Origin: Acholeplasma oculi
Lineage (GTDB): Bacteria > Bacillota_I > Bacilli_A > Acholeplasmatales > Acholeplasmataceae
Length of the DNA: 64,000 bases
Reading direction: 5' to 3'
Assembly (NCBI RefSeq): GCF_900166985.1
Contig: NZ_FUZK01000001.1
Coordinates: 665,288 to 729,287, forward strand
The position numbers were made by a program, and so were the translations under genes. This document shows positions 19,301-27,654 of the stretch, piece by piece. The notes beneath the pieces were generated by a model. It made no database searches, was not told the origin of the DNA, and saw only the letters and a program-made list of their open reading frames with translations. How positions within the stretch are numbered: the first letter of the stretch is position 1; each line of letters opens with the position of its first letter.

Positions 19301-20843
19301 ATAAATTTAATTTTTTGGATTGTTCATAGATAAATCCAACATCAAATGATGCATTATGTGCAACCAAAACTGACCCCTTAATAAATTCTAAAAATCTAGG
19401 TAATACTTTATCTATTGTATCTTTACCTTGAACCATATCATCTGTAATATTGGTTAATCGAATGGTTAAATCAGATAATTTTTCCTCAGGGTCCACAAAC
19501 TCCTCAAAACGTTCTCCAATAAAACCATTCTTAATTTTATATGCAGCAATTTCAATGATTTTGTCTCTTGTATGTGAAAGACCTGTTGTTTCTATATCAA
19601 AGACTACATAGGTTGCATCTTTCAATGAAAAATCATTTGGATAATCAAAAGCTATTTTAAAAGCTTCATCATCCACATAGTCTAATTCAACTCCATAAAT
19701 CGGTTTAATCTTCTTACCCTTCGTTGCTTTATGTATATCTGGATAAGCATATAACCCATTATGGTCTGTAATTGCAAATGCTTCATGTCCCCATTTTTCA
19801 AGTGTCTCAACATAATCTTCTACACTTGTTACTGCATCCATTGGAGATGCTTTAGTATGGATATGAAATTCAATTCTCTTTTCTTTTGCTTTATCCGTAC
19901 GTTCTTGTTTTTTAGGACGTTCTATTTGATAAAATGCACGTGCAAAAATAACAACTTCCTTCTGGAATGTATCATACTGTGCATCTCCTGAAACTTGAAC
20001 TACATCTCCTACTTTAATCTCTTTTGCAAGTTGTATGTCCTTAGGTGCTTTAACGAATCTTTTAACCGTAATTGCATCATCTTGATCAAAAATTGAAATA
20101 GTTAAAAGATTTGTATTTTTAAGTTCTCTAAATTCATGCTTAAAAACTTCGCCTTCGATTAAAAAGTTTACATCCCCTTTTTCGTGTTTGTATTTATCAA
20201 GTTCATAATTTGTTGCAGGAATCTCTTTAATTCCAACAGCTTGAGGAGATGATTTTCTACTGAATGTTGTCTTTTGATCTAAAATGATTGTATCTGGTGT
20301 TTTCACAAGCTTTTCTAAAGATTCAAATTGTTCATCAATATATCGGTTTACTTCTTCAGTTACTGGAGTTAATACCTCACTTAGTTTCAATTCAAACGAT
20401 ACATCAATTCCTAGTTGCTTAAAATATCTCATTAAGTCTGGAAAATATTTTTTTAATCCTTTACTGTCTTTATCGATACTAATTGAATATGTACCATTCA
20501 TAAAGTCAACAGGATAATTTTTAAAAATAAGCAGTGGTGGGAAAAATTCTCCTGCACGGTGAACAACCATTTCAAAATATGCACGGTGATGTGCGGTTAA
20601 ATCAATTTTCTTATACCTAAATTGATAATCAATTTTTTCTACAATCTCAGGCTTTTTAAAGAAAGTCTCTAATTGATTGATAAACAAACTCATTTGATTG
20701 GGTGCGAGTAATTCATCAAATGTAATCATAAACATCAAAGATTTATTTCTTTTAGATACAATGACTTGTTCAAGTTTCGCTGAGTTCATTGGATATGTAT
20801 TGAGTTGTGCTTGTTGTAAAAATAAATCAAATTTGTTAGACAT
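16332..20843 (-). CDS. polC: DNA polymerase III alpha subunit, PolC type
   Basis: Replicative polymerase of low-GC Gram-positive bacteria, 1503 aa. Domains in order: N-terminal domain (about 1-215); OB domain (about 230-310); PHP domain beginning EFHIHTKASPMDAVTSVEDY and split by the proofreading 3'-5' exonuclease (YVVFDIETTGLSH near 410, with LVAHNASFDVGFIYE and HHRAIYDAYATAEVFL); PHP remainder; zinc motif CPICGAQL near 960; palm with DGDKVPDIDLNFSGDYQ near 985; and HhH/thumb regions. It is slightly longer than Bacillus PolC. The start follows GAGGAG. A DUF1189-like gene lies 9 nt upstream on the same strand. Confidence 0.98.
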   Translation of the reverse strand: MSNKFDLFLQQAQLNTYPMNSAKLEQVIVSKRNKSLMFMITFDELLAPNQMSLFINQLETFFKKPEIVEKIDYQFRYKKIDLTAHHRAYFEMVVHRAGEFFPPLLIFKNYPVDFMNGTYSISIDKDSKGLKKYFPDLMRYFKQLGIDVSFELKLSEVLTPVTEEVNRYIDEQFESLEKLVKTPDTIILDQKTTFSRKSSPQAVGIKEIPATNYELDKYKHEKGDVNFLIEGEVFKHEFRELKNTNLLTISIFDQDDAITVKRFVKAPKDIQLAKEIKVGDVVQVSGDAQYDTFQKEVVIFARAFYQIERPKKQERTDKAKEKRIEFHIHTKASPMDAVTSVEDYVETLEKWGHEAFAITDHNGLYAYPDIHKATKGKKIKPIYGVELDYVDDEAFKIAFDYPNDFSLKDATYVVFDIETTGLSHTRDKIIEIAAYKIKNGFIGERFEEFVDPEEKLSDLTIRLTNITDDMVQGKDTIDKVLPRFLEFIKGSVLVAHNASFDVGFIYEQSKKLNLSHEIFPVIDTLNIARYYYNSTQKDKNHARFYKTDSGNIPDLKRFNLKAVTKFFKVNLDAHHRAIYDAYATAEVFLHMLTNFYKEEIVTYFELNASLDMDEVWRHPIPKYALILAKNQKGYKNLFKLISDALTTHFDGGARLLKSVYEELKDGLLIGSGSEFGEVFEAALNLNTERLKEAIEFYDYIEVHPLPAYQHIIHELGPLGKEVLQAAIKSIIEIAKSLGKIVIATSNAHYLNPDDKKYRDIYIHTKSVGGGLHPLANYEVSPNQHLLTTQEMLDQFHFLDPETAYEIVVTNTRKLNDMIEPIQAFPKELYSISDDAFKDTLGIPSIQVHVKKMVYDRAHQLYGNPVHPYVEKRIEKELKNIIENQFAPIYFVSHLLVKKSLDDGYLVGSRGSVGSSLVATLLDITEVNPLRPHYRCPNGDYSVFKMTDEEIYEKGVDKIDEPYVELLKHVGSGYDLPNETCPICGAQLVKDGHDIPFETFLGFDGDKVPDIDLNFSGDYQSKAHEYVKELLGEDYSFRAGTIQTVAERNAYGYVKGYLEYLGKEARSAYIERMAKGIEGARRSTGQHPGGIVVVPKHKTIYDVTPVQYPADDVNSLWKTTHFDYHSFEDNLLKLDILGHDDPTMIKFLMDYVYKHPNDFPFNRAQDIPLDDHEVYKLFQGTDVLGFKGDEVYGDIASYAIPEFGTGFTRQMLQDTKPKTFAGLVKISGLSHGTDVWLKNSQELVLGKTQFGKISFDDVIGCRDDIMVELSARGMPANKAFEIMEFVRKGKPSANPKKWSEYEALMKVSKIPDWYIWSASQIKYMFPKAHATAYVIMAMRIAWFKVHKPLLFYSGFFSKRAVQFEHDTMVAGYNAIRNRINHLKQTNNLTAKDEDVLVTLFVALEMTKRGFKFLPVHIKKSEALEFVMEKDGLRMPFVSIDGLGTQAAIDVVNNRLERPFRSKEDVKSRTKLNKTVFEKLDLIGSFDELESSNGEIESGLFAYKY

Positions 20844-20852
20844 GTAAACTCC

Positions 20853-21617
20853 TCATAAAACCATCAATTTTGATAATGCAATTCTCATATAAACAATGAC
20901 TGCAATCATTCCTATGAGTTGAATCAAACTTGTGTAAAGCACAAGTGCAAATAAACTACCTATAACATAAACAGTGGATACATAAACTGCAATTTTGTAT
21001 CTGACCTTAAAAGGAATTATAGTGAACGTAAAACTAGATGCTAGAAAACTAATAAAAAGTAATTCAATCACAGTGGATGCAATCAATACACCTAACGAAA
21101 AACCTTTAGAAAATACTTGATTATCTTTAACAATCGTATTGATTGCACGCATAAACTTTTGGACATTTAATGTACTATAATCATTGAATTCAAAATCATG
21201 AAGACCTAATGATTCATAAGAATAGTACTTTCTATATAGTGTAGAAACACTAAATCTAACACCCTCATCAATAAATGTAATATTTAAACCACTCAATTGT
21301 TGACTGGGTGTATTAATTATTCCAATCGTATATGCATCCATAACAAAATACCTGGGTTCATTAAGAGATTCCGAAGGAATCACTAATAAACCATTTTGTA
21401 TAGAATGGTTTCCGCTTAAATGTTCTCTAAAACTAGACTCTATCGTTTGATATTCATCAACAGATAAACCATCCTGAACCATGACAAATACAGTAAAGGG
21501 TAGTATTTGAATCAAAACCAACATAAAAAAGTAAGCCCATACGCGTAACCATGAGTCTTTAAAATATTTGCCAATTTCACTTGGTTTTAACAATCCAGTT
21601 TTAAAACGATTATACAT
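20853..21617 (-). CDS. DUF1189-like membrane protein
   Basis: A 254 aa protein with one hydrophobic helix near residues 27-46, a mostly extracytoplasmic beta-rich region of about 120 residues, and three or four closely spaced helices in the last 85 residues. This plan resembles the DUF1189 family. The match is by layout and the N-terminal KTGLLKPSEIGKYFKDSW segment, not by catalytic residues. I placed the start at ATG 21617, which has AAAGGAAG 8 nt upstream; upstream in-frame codons read into promoter-like sequence. It is probably cotranscribed with polC. Confidence 0.6.
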   Translation of the reverse strand: MYNRFKTGLLKPSEIGKYFKDSWLRVWAYFFMLVLIQILPFTVFVMVQDGLSVDEYQTIESSFREHLSGNHSIQNGLLVIPSESLNEPRYFVMDAYTIGIINTPSQQLSGLNITFIDEGVRFSVSTLYRKYYSYESLGLHDFEFNDYSTLNVQKFMRAINTIVKDNQVFSKGFSLGVLIASTVIELLFISFLASSFTFTIIPFKVRYKIAVYVSTVYVIGSLFALVLYTSLIQLIGMIAVIVYMRIALSKLMVL

Positions 21618-21773
21618 TGTCCACTTCCTTTGTATGTTAATTATAACACGGTTAATAATGATAAGTAAGTCTTGACTTTTCCAAATTATTTTAAATCCAC
21701 AATCTATACGATACATCCATATCTTGAATATATAAACTGCTTATTTTATGATAGAATATAGTTTGGTGATCAT

Positions 21774-22718
21774 ATGGATTTAATAACAGCTGAAAAGCAC
21801 TATAACACGTTAAATAATTACTATCGTAAAAAATATCAAAAGAAAGTATTTAAAGTTGCTTTAAATGCTGGTTTTACATGTCCGAATATTGATGGTACTG
21901 TCGCATCTGGTGGTTGTACGTTTTGTTCTTGGATGGGTTCAGGGGATTTTGCAGGTGATAAACATGATCCTTTAAAGAAACAATTTGCACTTGTTAAAGA
22001 ACAAATGCATAAAAAATGGCAAGATGGTTACTATATTGCTTATTTTCAAGCGAATACAAATACACATGCCCCCTTACCAAGATTAAAAGAAATTTACGAG
22101 GAAGCCATCACGCTTGATCCAAATATTGTCATGATTTCTCTTGGAACAAGACCAGACTCATTACCTGATGATGTATTAGACTATCTGGCTGAACTTAATC
22201 AAAGAATGCCTGTTCAAGTTGAACTTGGATTACAAACAATCCATCAAAAAACTAGTGATCTAATTAACAGAGCACATGATTTAAAAACATTTGATGATGC
22301 CGTAAAAAAACTAAATGCCCGTGGTTTAGAGGTAGTCGTACATATCATTAACGGTTTACCTACTGAGACTAAAGAGATGATGTTAGATACTGTTAAACAT
22401 CTAAATACATTACCTATTCAAGGTATTAAAATACATATGTTACATCTGATGGAAAAAACAAAAATGGGTTATGATTATTTAAAAAACCCGTGGCACTTAC
22501 TTACACTTGATGAATATGTAGATATTACAGTAGATCAATTATTATGGTTAAGAAAAGATATTATTGTACACAGAGTTACAGGAGATGCACCTGAAGACAT
22601 GTTAATTGCACCACTTTGGACAAAGAAAAAGTTTGTTGTATCCAACCAAATTGATAAAAAGTTAAGAAAGTTAAACTTATTTCAAGGTGATTACTATGAG
22701 AAAGAAAACAATGGTTGA
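21774..22718 (+). CDS. Radical SAM protein, YhcC/YtqA family (TIGR01212)
   Basis: A 314 aa radical SAM protein of the YhcC/YtqA family. The N-terminus KVFKVALNAGFTCPNIDGTV is family-typical, and the cluster cysteines are CPNIDGTVASGGCTFC, an unusual long-spaced CxnCxxC. GLQTIHQKTSDLINRAHD and GLPTETKEMM follow. The substrate of the family is not settled; an RNA-modification role is often suggested. It overlaps the following methyltransferase gene by 23 nt, as ytqA-ytqB do in Bacillus, so they probably act together. Start with GGTGATC just upstream. Confidence 0.85.
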   Translation: MDLITAEKHYNTLNNYYRKKYQKKVFKVALNAGFTCPNIDGTVASGGCTFCSWMGSGDFAGDKHDPLKKQFALVKEQMHKKWQDGYYIAYFQANTNTHAPLPRLKEIYEEAITLDPNIVMISLGTRPDSLPDDVLDYLAELNQRMPVQVELGLQTIHQKTSDLINRAHDLKTFDDAVKKLNARGLEVVVHIINGLPTETKEMMLDTVKHLNTLPIQGIKIHMLHLMEKTKMGYDYLKNPWHLLTLDEYVDITVDQLLWLRKDIIVHRVTGDAPEDMLIAPLWTKKKFVVSNQIDKKLRKLNLFQGDYYEKENNG

Positions 22719-23226
22719 GTTGTCTCACCAAATCCTATTATCTCAAATTAATAAATCCTCAATCCTAGTGGATGCAACACTAGGTAATGGCTATGATTCA
22801 TTATTTTTAGCACCATTAGTCAAAGAAATTCACGCTTTTGACATTCAAAAAGAAGCCATTGACACATCCAAAGCATTACTAAAAGATTATTCAAATATTT
22901 ATTACTATTTAAAATCCCATGTGTATGTGACAGATACTGTACCTAATTATGATGGTGTATTATTTAATTTAGGTTATTTACCTAATAGTGACAAAAAAAT
23001 TAAAACACATTATGAAACAACACTCCAAGCAATTGATAAATTACACCAGAAACGACAAGGTTTTATTTTAGTAGTTGCATATCCTGGTCATGATGAAGGT
23101 CTAATGGAATATGTCGCTCTTCAGTCTTACTTAGATAAAAAAGAAATCTCATATGAAGTACATAAACTACCTCACATGACTAAAAAAGATGCACCTGTCA
23201 TTTTCTTTTGGAAATATACATCATGA
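22696..23226 (+). CDS. Class I SAM-dependent rRNA methyltransferase, YtqB family
   Basis: A 176 aa Rossmann-fold methyltransferase. Motif I reads LVDATLGNGYDSLFLA (about residue 25) and the acidic motif II is IHAFDIQKEAI. NLGYLPNSDKKIKT near 95 is the family's NxGYLP catalytic-type segment, and VVAYPGHDEG follows. YtqB/MraW-like family members methylate RNA, and some methylate the tRNA wobble modification. I chose ATG 22696, with AAGGTGA 6 nt upstream, over a GTG at 22687. It ends in ATGA overlapping the queH start. Confidence 0.86.
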   Translation: MRKKTMVELSHQILLSQINKSSILVDATLGNGYDSLFLAPLVKEIHAFDIQKEAIDTSKALLKDYSNIYYYLKSHVYVTDTVPNYDGVLFNLGYLPNSDKKIKTHYETTLQAIDKLHQKRQGFILVVAYPGHDEGLMEYVALQSYLDKKEISYEVHKLPHMTKKDAPVIFFWKYTS

Positions 23227-23951
23227 ACTTTAATCAAATCATAAAAGAAAATGACTCGAAACACTTGGTTAATTTTGATACTAGGTTTTTAGAGATAAAA
23301 AGCAATTGGGAAAAAGAGAATATAAAGCCAAATGTACTGATGCATACTTGTTGTGCACCATGTTCTACCGTTGTTTTAGAACAAATAGCCAAACTTTGTA
23401 ACTTAACAATCTTCTTCTCTAATTCAAACATTCACCCTATTGAAGAGTATCAACTTCGTTCGTTATCACAAAAAAAATTTATCGATGATTTTAATAATAC
23501 ACACAGTTTAAATGTAAAGTTCATTGAAGACACATATCAACCAAAAACCTTTATTGAAAATGTTTATAAAGAACATTTAGAACTTGAAATTGAAGGTGGC
23601 AAACGTTGTAATTATTGTTATGAAATGCGTTTAGACAGAGCTGCATTATACGCTAAGGAACATGGTTATGATTATTTTGGTAGTGCATTAACCCTATCTC
23701 CACATAAAAATAGTCAAACAATCAACCAAATAGGCTATGATGTTCAAGCCATCTACAGTGTGTCCTATCTACCTAGTGATTTTAAAAAAAGAAATGGCTT
23801 TAAGCGAAGTATTGAAATTTCTAAACAATACGATATATATCGTCAGTGCTATTGTGGATGTGTATTTTCAGCTAAGCAACATGGAATTGATTTAAAAGCT
23901 GTTAGATGTCAAGCAATTGATCAAATCCAGGATATTTTAAAGAACTTATAA
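23223..23951 (+). CDS. queH: Epoxyqueuosine reductase QueH
   Basis: Last step of queuosine synthesis: reduces epoxyqueuosine to queuosine in the tRNA wobble position. The 242 aa protein carries the QueH cysteine pattern: HTCCAPCSTVVLEQ (about residue 43), KRCNYCYEMRLDRAA (about 125), and RQCYCGCVFS near the C-terminus, which bind an iron-sulfur cluster and iron. LTLSPHKNSQTINQIG is also family-typical. ATG 23223 is preferred because it forms an ATGA overlap with the previous gene; a TTG five codons upstream is less likely. Tgt and QueA are not in the window. Confidence 0.92.
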   Translation: MNFNQIIKENDSKHLVNFDTRFLEIKSNWEKENIKPNVLMHTCCAPCSTVVLEQIAKLCNLTIFFSNSNIHPIEEYQLRSLSQKKFIDDFNNTHSLNVKFIEDTYQPKTFIENVYKEHLELEIEGGKRCNYCYEMRLDRAALYAKEHGYDYFGSALTLSPHKNSQTINQIGYDVQAIYSVSYLPSDFKKRNGFKRSIEISKQYDIYRQCYCGCVFSAKQHGIDLKAVRCQAIDQIQDILKNL

Positions 23952-23953
23952 AA

Positions 23954-23990
23954 AGAACTTGTTCCCTATATTGAACAAGTTCTATTTTTT
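23954..23990 (+). terminator. Terminator after queH, shared with the convergent gene
   Basis: AGAACTTGTT pairs with AACAAGTTCT around a 10 nt loop, followed by ATTTTTT on the plus strand and A/T-rich sequence on the other side. It lies between two convergent genes. Confidence 0.85.
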
Positions 23991-23991
23991 A

Positions 23992-24741
23992 TTAAAGTGA
24001 CTTTATAAGTTTTTCTATTTCATCAACCATTGCATGATTTGGATTAAAATACTTCATTAAGAATTTTAATATGGTTTGTGCTGATTCTTTATTTCTTAAG
24101 TATCCTTGTCTCATATTAGCAATCCAATCATTAGACTCTATAAATCTATTTTCTATTCTTCTTTCTAAAACATAAGGATCAATTTGTACGACAGATTCTT
24201 TAAATACTTTCGTAAATAATCCTAAAACCAGCTCATATGCATAACTTTGTATAAAGGTTGTAGCAGAAGAAAGTTCGCCTCGTTTTGCTCTTTTTAAACC
24301 GATGAGTATATTTGATAATGCTTCATTAACATGATAATCTACATTGATTATTCGTTTTTTAGGTTCAAATCTAGGTCGAATGAGATCTTCATTAAATCCA
24401 TCTTTTTTGTAATATACTAATCCCTTTGAAAATCTAGCTTGTTGTATTTCTAATTCTGTAAATATTGCGAATTCAGCAAATACACCATCCTCAAACATTA
24501 CTTTATGCCCGTCATCTGAATTTTTAAAGCTAAATACGATTGTTTTTACTGCTAACCATGATAAGTCACTTAAATATGTTTCCTTTGTGCCTTCCTTAAC
24601 AATTAAAAAGAAGTCCATATCCGAAAAATTATCCAAACGATTTGTTTCGCTCATACTACCTAAACCTAATAAACATAAGATATTTGGATCTTTTTTTATC
24701 GATTCAACTAAATCATACATTCTTGCTTGTGCTAAAACCAT
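23992..24741 (-). CDS. Nucleotidyltransferase-domain protein
   Basis: A 249 aa protein of the polymerase-beta-like nucleotidyltransferase superfamily. The N-terminus has the signature GLGSMSETNRLDNFSDMDFF (GS plus DxD metal site near residues 27-45). A third acidic residue may be in the FAEFAIF segment near 92. The helical C-terminal half (about 125-249) resembles the substrate domain of aminoglycoside or lincosamide nucleotidyltransferases. The substrate is not known, so resistance is only a possibility. The ATG at 24741 is preceded by six bases and a run of eight G, which serves as its Shine-Dalgarno region (see the repeat entry). It is a single-gene unit between two terminators, and a TATAAT lies at 24768-24773. 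Confidence 0.75.
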   Translation of the reverse strand: MVLAQARMYDLVESIKKDPNILCLLGLGSMSETNRLDNFSDMDFFLIVKEGTKETYLSDLSWLAVKTIVFSFKNSDDGHKVMFEDGVFAEFAIFTELEIQQARFSKGLVYYKKDGFNEDLIRPRFEPKKRIINVDYHVNEALSNILIGLKRAKRGELSSATTFIQSYAYELVLGLFTKVFKESVVQIDPYVLERRIENRFIESNDWIANMRQGYLRNKESAQTILKFLMKYFNPNHAMVDEIEKLIKSL

Positions 24742-24747
24742 TTAAAT

Positions 24748-24755
24748 CCCCCCCC
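24748..24755 (-). repeat. G8 homopolymer in the ribosome-binding region
   Basis: The minus strand reads AAATG GGGGGGG ATTTAA ATG ahead of the nucleotidyltransferase gene, counted as eight G in all at 24748-24755. The tract is the only candidate Shine-Dalgarno. It also forms an upstream ATG whose frame meets that of the gene only when the tract has seven or ten G. The longest G run noticed in this AT-rich window. Confidence 0.7.
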
Positions 24756-24828
24756 ATTTATAATTCCATTATACAAAGTATTACTAAATCACTTTTGATT
24801 TTACATCGTAAAGCGTTTCTATATTAAA

Positions 24829-24863
24829 CAAAAAGCATAAGCCTGAAACAACTTATGCTTTTT
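24829..24863 (-). terminator. adhE terminator
   Basis: AAAAGCATAAG and CTTATGCTTTTT form an 11 bp stem with a 10 nt loop, directly after the adhE stop at 24871 on the minus strand. T-rich in the transcript direction. Confidence 0.85.
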
Positions 24864-24870
24864 ATCAAAA

Positions 24871-27459
24871 TTATATAATTTCATCCCCACGGAATGCTTT
24901 TTCTAGTACTTCTTTCATATCTTTTACCAGTGGAAGTCTTGGGTTAGCTGTAGAACATTGATCTTCATATGCTAAATATGCAAGATTCAAACTTTGCTCC
25001 ATGAAATCAACTTCATCAGTTCCTTGAGCTTTAAAGCTCATTTGTATCCCAATGGATTGAGCAAGTTCATAACATGCTTTTGCAAACATCTTAACACCTT
25101 CTTCTACTGTTTTAGGTTTTAATCCAATAGCGAGTGCTAATTGATAGTACTTTTGATCTGCTTGATAAAATTTATATTTAGGCCATGTTGATAATTTGGA
25201 TGGCTTTTCTCCATTATACATAATTACATGTGGTAGTAGTATTGCATTAATACGACCATGAGGAATATGATATCGTCCTCCAACCTTATGTGCCATTGAG
25301 TGTGAAATACCTAAGAATGCATTACCAAATGCCATACCAGCCATGGTAGATGCATTATGCATCTTTTCTCTTGCTTCAAAATCTTGCCCATTATCAAATG
25401 CTCTTTTTAAGTATTCAAAAACCATTTTAACGGATTGTAATGCAAGTGCATCTGTATAATCATTTGCAAGTACTGAAACGTAAGATTCAACAGCATGTGT
25501 TAATACATCCATTCCAGTATCTGCTGTTACAGATTTTGGTTGAGTTAATGTGAGTGCAGGATCTACAATTGCAACGGTTGGTGTTAAGGAATAATCTGCA
25601 AGTGGATATTTTTTACTTTCTTTTGTATCCGTAATTACTGCAAAAGGTGTAACTTCACTACCTGTTCCACTTGTTGTTGGAATACATACTAATTTAGACA
25701 TTTTTCCTAATTCCGGATATCTAAATGCACGTTTTCTAATATCCATGAATTTCTGTTTTAAATCGTTAAAATCTACTTCTGGATGTTCATAGAACAACCA
25801 CATAGCTTTAGCAGCATCCATTGGAGAACCCCCTCCAATAGCAATAATCGTATCTGGTTTAAATGACTTCATAAGCTCATAACCCTTCATCACTGTTTCG
25901 ATGGATGGATCAGCTTCTACATCACAAAATAACTGATAACTTACATGGTTTCTTCTTAAGGAAAGTTGGTCTGTTACCTTTTTTACATATCCTAAATCAA
26001 CCATCACACGGTCTGTAACAATGATGACTTTATGAACATCATGCATTTGTCTTAAATATTCAATTGAGTCTTTTTCAAAATAAATCTTAGAAGGTATTTT
26101 AAACCATTGCATATTATTCTTTCTTTCCCCTATTCTTTTAATATTCAGTAAATGAATCGCACTGACATTATCAGATACTGAATTACTGCCGTAAGATCCA
26201 CAACCTAAAGTTAAGGACGGTATAAATCGGTTATAAACATTACCGATTCCACCAAAGGTAGCAGGAGAATTTTCAATGATACGAATAGCTTTTAATTTTA
26301 AACCAAATGCTCTAGCGTATGGTTTATGGTTTGTATGAATGACTGCAGAATGTCCAAGTCCATCCAGTTCTACCATTTTTTCAGATAAGTATAACCCCTC
26401 ATCAAAGTTTTTAGACTTTAAAACTGCTAATACTGGTGATAATTTTTCTCTCGTAAGTGGTTCAACCTCACCTACTGTTGAACAGTTGACTGCAAGTATA
26501 TTTGTCTTAGGTGATACACTAAATCCAGCCATTTTAGCTATATCAAAAGCACTTTGTCCAACAACTACCGCATTCAGTTTTTTACCATCTGGGAATAGTA
26601 ATTTTTCAACTAATGCTTTTTCTTCCTTTGTACAAAAATGTACATGACATTGTTTGAATGCATCTAAAACATCTTTATAGATTTCTTCATCAATGATTAC
26701 TGCTTGTTCTGATGCACACACCATACCATTATCAAATGCCTTAGACATGACAATATCATTCACTGCTTGCTTAATATTTGCTGATTTTTCAATATAAGCA
26801 GGGACATTACCAGCACCTACACCAAGTGCAGGCTTCCCACAACTATATGCAGCTTTAACCATTTGATTTCCGCCGGTTGCAAGAATGGTTGATACATCTT
26901 TATGATTCATCAATAGATTGGTGTTTTCAATACTTGGGTTTTCTATCCAAGAAATACAGTTTTTTGGAGCCCCTGCTTTTATTGCAGCTTCTTTAATAAT
27001 TCTAGCTGCTTCTTTACTGGATTGTTGTGCAGATGGATGAAATGCAAAAACAATTGGGTTTCTAGTTTTGAGTGCAATAAGAGACTTGAAAATTGTTGTT
27101 GATGTTGGATTTGTTACAGGTGTTACTGCACATATCACACCTACGGGATCTGCAATTTCAGTAATACCTGTTACTGTATTTTCAGAAATGATACCTACCG
27201 TTTTTAAATGACGCATATGATTAATGACATATTCAACTGCAAAAAGGTTTTTGGTTGCTTTATCCTCATATACCCCTCGTTTTGTTTCATCGACTGCAAG
27301 TTTTGCTAAAGTACCATGTGCATCAATTGCTGCAACAGACACTTTTGCGACAATTGTATCTATTTTTTCTTGAGAAAAAGATAGATACTCATGGAGTGCT
27401 TCTTTTGCACCCATGACTAAAGAATCAACCTCGTTTGAGATTATTGTCTTTTTTTCCAT
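24871..27459 (-). CDS. adhE: Bifunctional acetaldehyde-CoA/alcohol dehydrogenase
   Basis: Fermentative enzyme converting acetyl-CoA through acetaldehyde to ethanol while reoxidising two NADH; the family forms helical filaments (spirosomes). The 862 aa protein has an N-terminal CoA-acylating aldehyde dehydrogenase half (about 1-440, catalytic cysteine in DNGMVCASEQAV) and a C-terminal iron alcohol dehydrogenase half (about 450-862, nucleotide motif IAIGGGSPMDAAKAMW, metal ligands in GISHSMAHKVGG and IPHGRINAILLPHV). Length and order are family-typical and the reading frame is intact. A cre-like palindrome lies at 27547-27560, so catabolite control is possible. Start with AAGGAG upstream. Confidence 0.97.
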   Translation of the reverse strand: MEKKTIISNEVDSLVMGAKEALHEYLSFSQEKIDTIVAKVSVAAIDAHGTLAKLAVDETKRGVYEDKATKNLFAVEYVINHMRHLKTVGIISENTVTGITEIADPVGVICAVTPVTNPTSTTIFKSLIALKTRNPIVFAFHPSAQQSSKEAARIIKEAAIKAGAPKNCISWIENPSIENTNLLMNHKDVSTILATGGNQMVKAAYSCGKPALGVGAGNVPAYIEKSANIKQAVNDIVMSKAFDNGMVCASEQAVIIDEEIYKDVLDAFKQCHVHFCTKEEKALVEKLLFPDGKKLNAVVVGQSAFDIAKMAGFSVSPKTNILAVNCSTVGEVEPLTREKLSPVLAVLKSKNFDEGLYLSEKMVELDGLGHSAVIHTNHKPYARAFGLKLKAIRIIENSPATFGGIGNVYNRFIPSLTLGCGSYGSNSVSDNVSAIHLLNIKRIGERKNNMQWFKIPSKIYFEKDSIEYLRQMHDVHKVIIVTDRVMVDLGYVKKVTDQLSLRRNHVSYQLFCDVEADPSIETVMKGYELMKSFKPDTIIAIGGGSPMDAAKAMWLFYEHPEVDFNDLKQKFMDIRKRAFRYPELGKMSKLVCIPTTSGTGSEVTPFAVITDTKESKKYPLADYSLTPTVAIVDPALTLTQPKSVTADTGMDVLTHAVESYVSVLANDYTDALALQSVKMVFEYLKRAFDNGQDFEAREKMHNASTMAGMAFGNAFLGISHSMAHKVGGRYHIPHGRINAILLPHVIMYNGEKPSKLSTWPKYKFYQADQKYYQLALAIGLKPKTVEEGVKMFAKACYELAQSIGIQMSFKAQGTDEVDFMEQSLNLAYLAYEDQCSTANPRLPLVKDMKEVLEKAFRGDEII

Positions 27460-27546
27460 GTTGGAATTCTCCTTATTTATTTTTTAGTAACGTTTGTATA
27501 CCTACATCATACTAAAATAAAATATAAAAAGAAAGTAAAGTTATAA

Positions 27547-27560
27547 TGAACACGTTTTCA
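27547..27560. promoter_or_regulatory. cre-like palindrome upstream of adhE
   Basis: TGAACACGTTTTCA fits the TGWNANCGNTNWCA catabolite-response consensus with one mismatch on either strand. It is about 90 nt upstream of the adhE start, near where a promoter is expected. No CcpA gene is in this window, so the assignment is tentative. Confidence 0.35.
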
Positions 27561-27607
27561 TTAATTTTAAGTCAATAAATGGCTTTAAATAGGTGTTTTT
27601 AAATAGA

Positions 27608-27640
27608 AAAAAAGTACTTTGTATTCCAAAGTACCTTTTC
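27608..27640 (-). terminator. leuS terminator
   Basis: GTACTTTG pairs with CAAAGTAC around TATTC, followed on the minus strand by a run of Ts. It lies about 15 nt past the leuS stop. Confidence 0.85.
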
Positions 27641-27654
27641 AATAGATTTAATCT

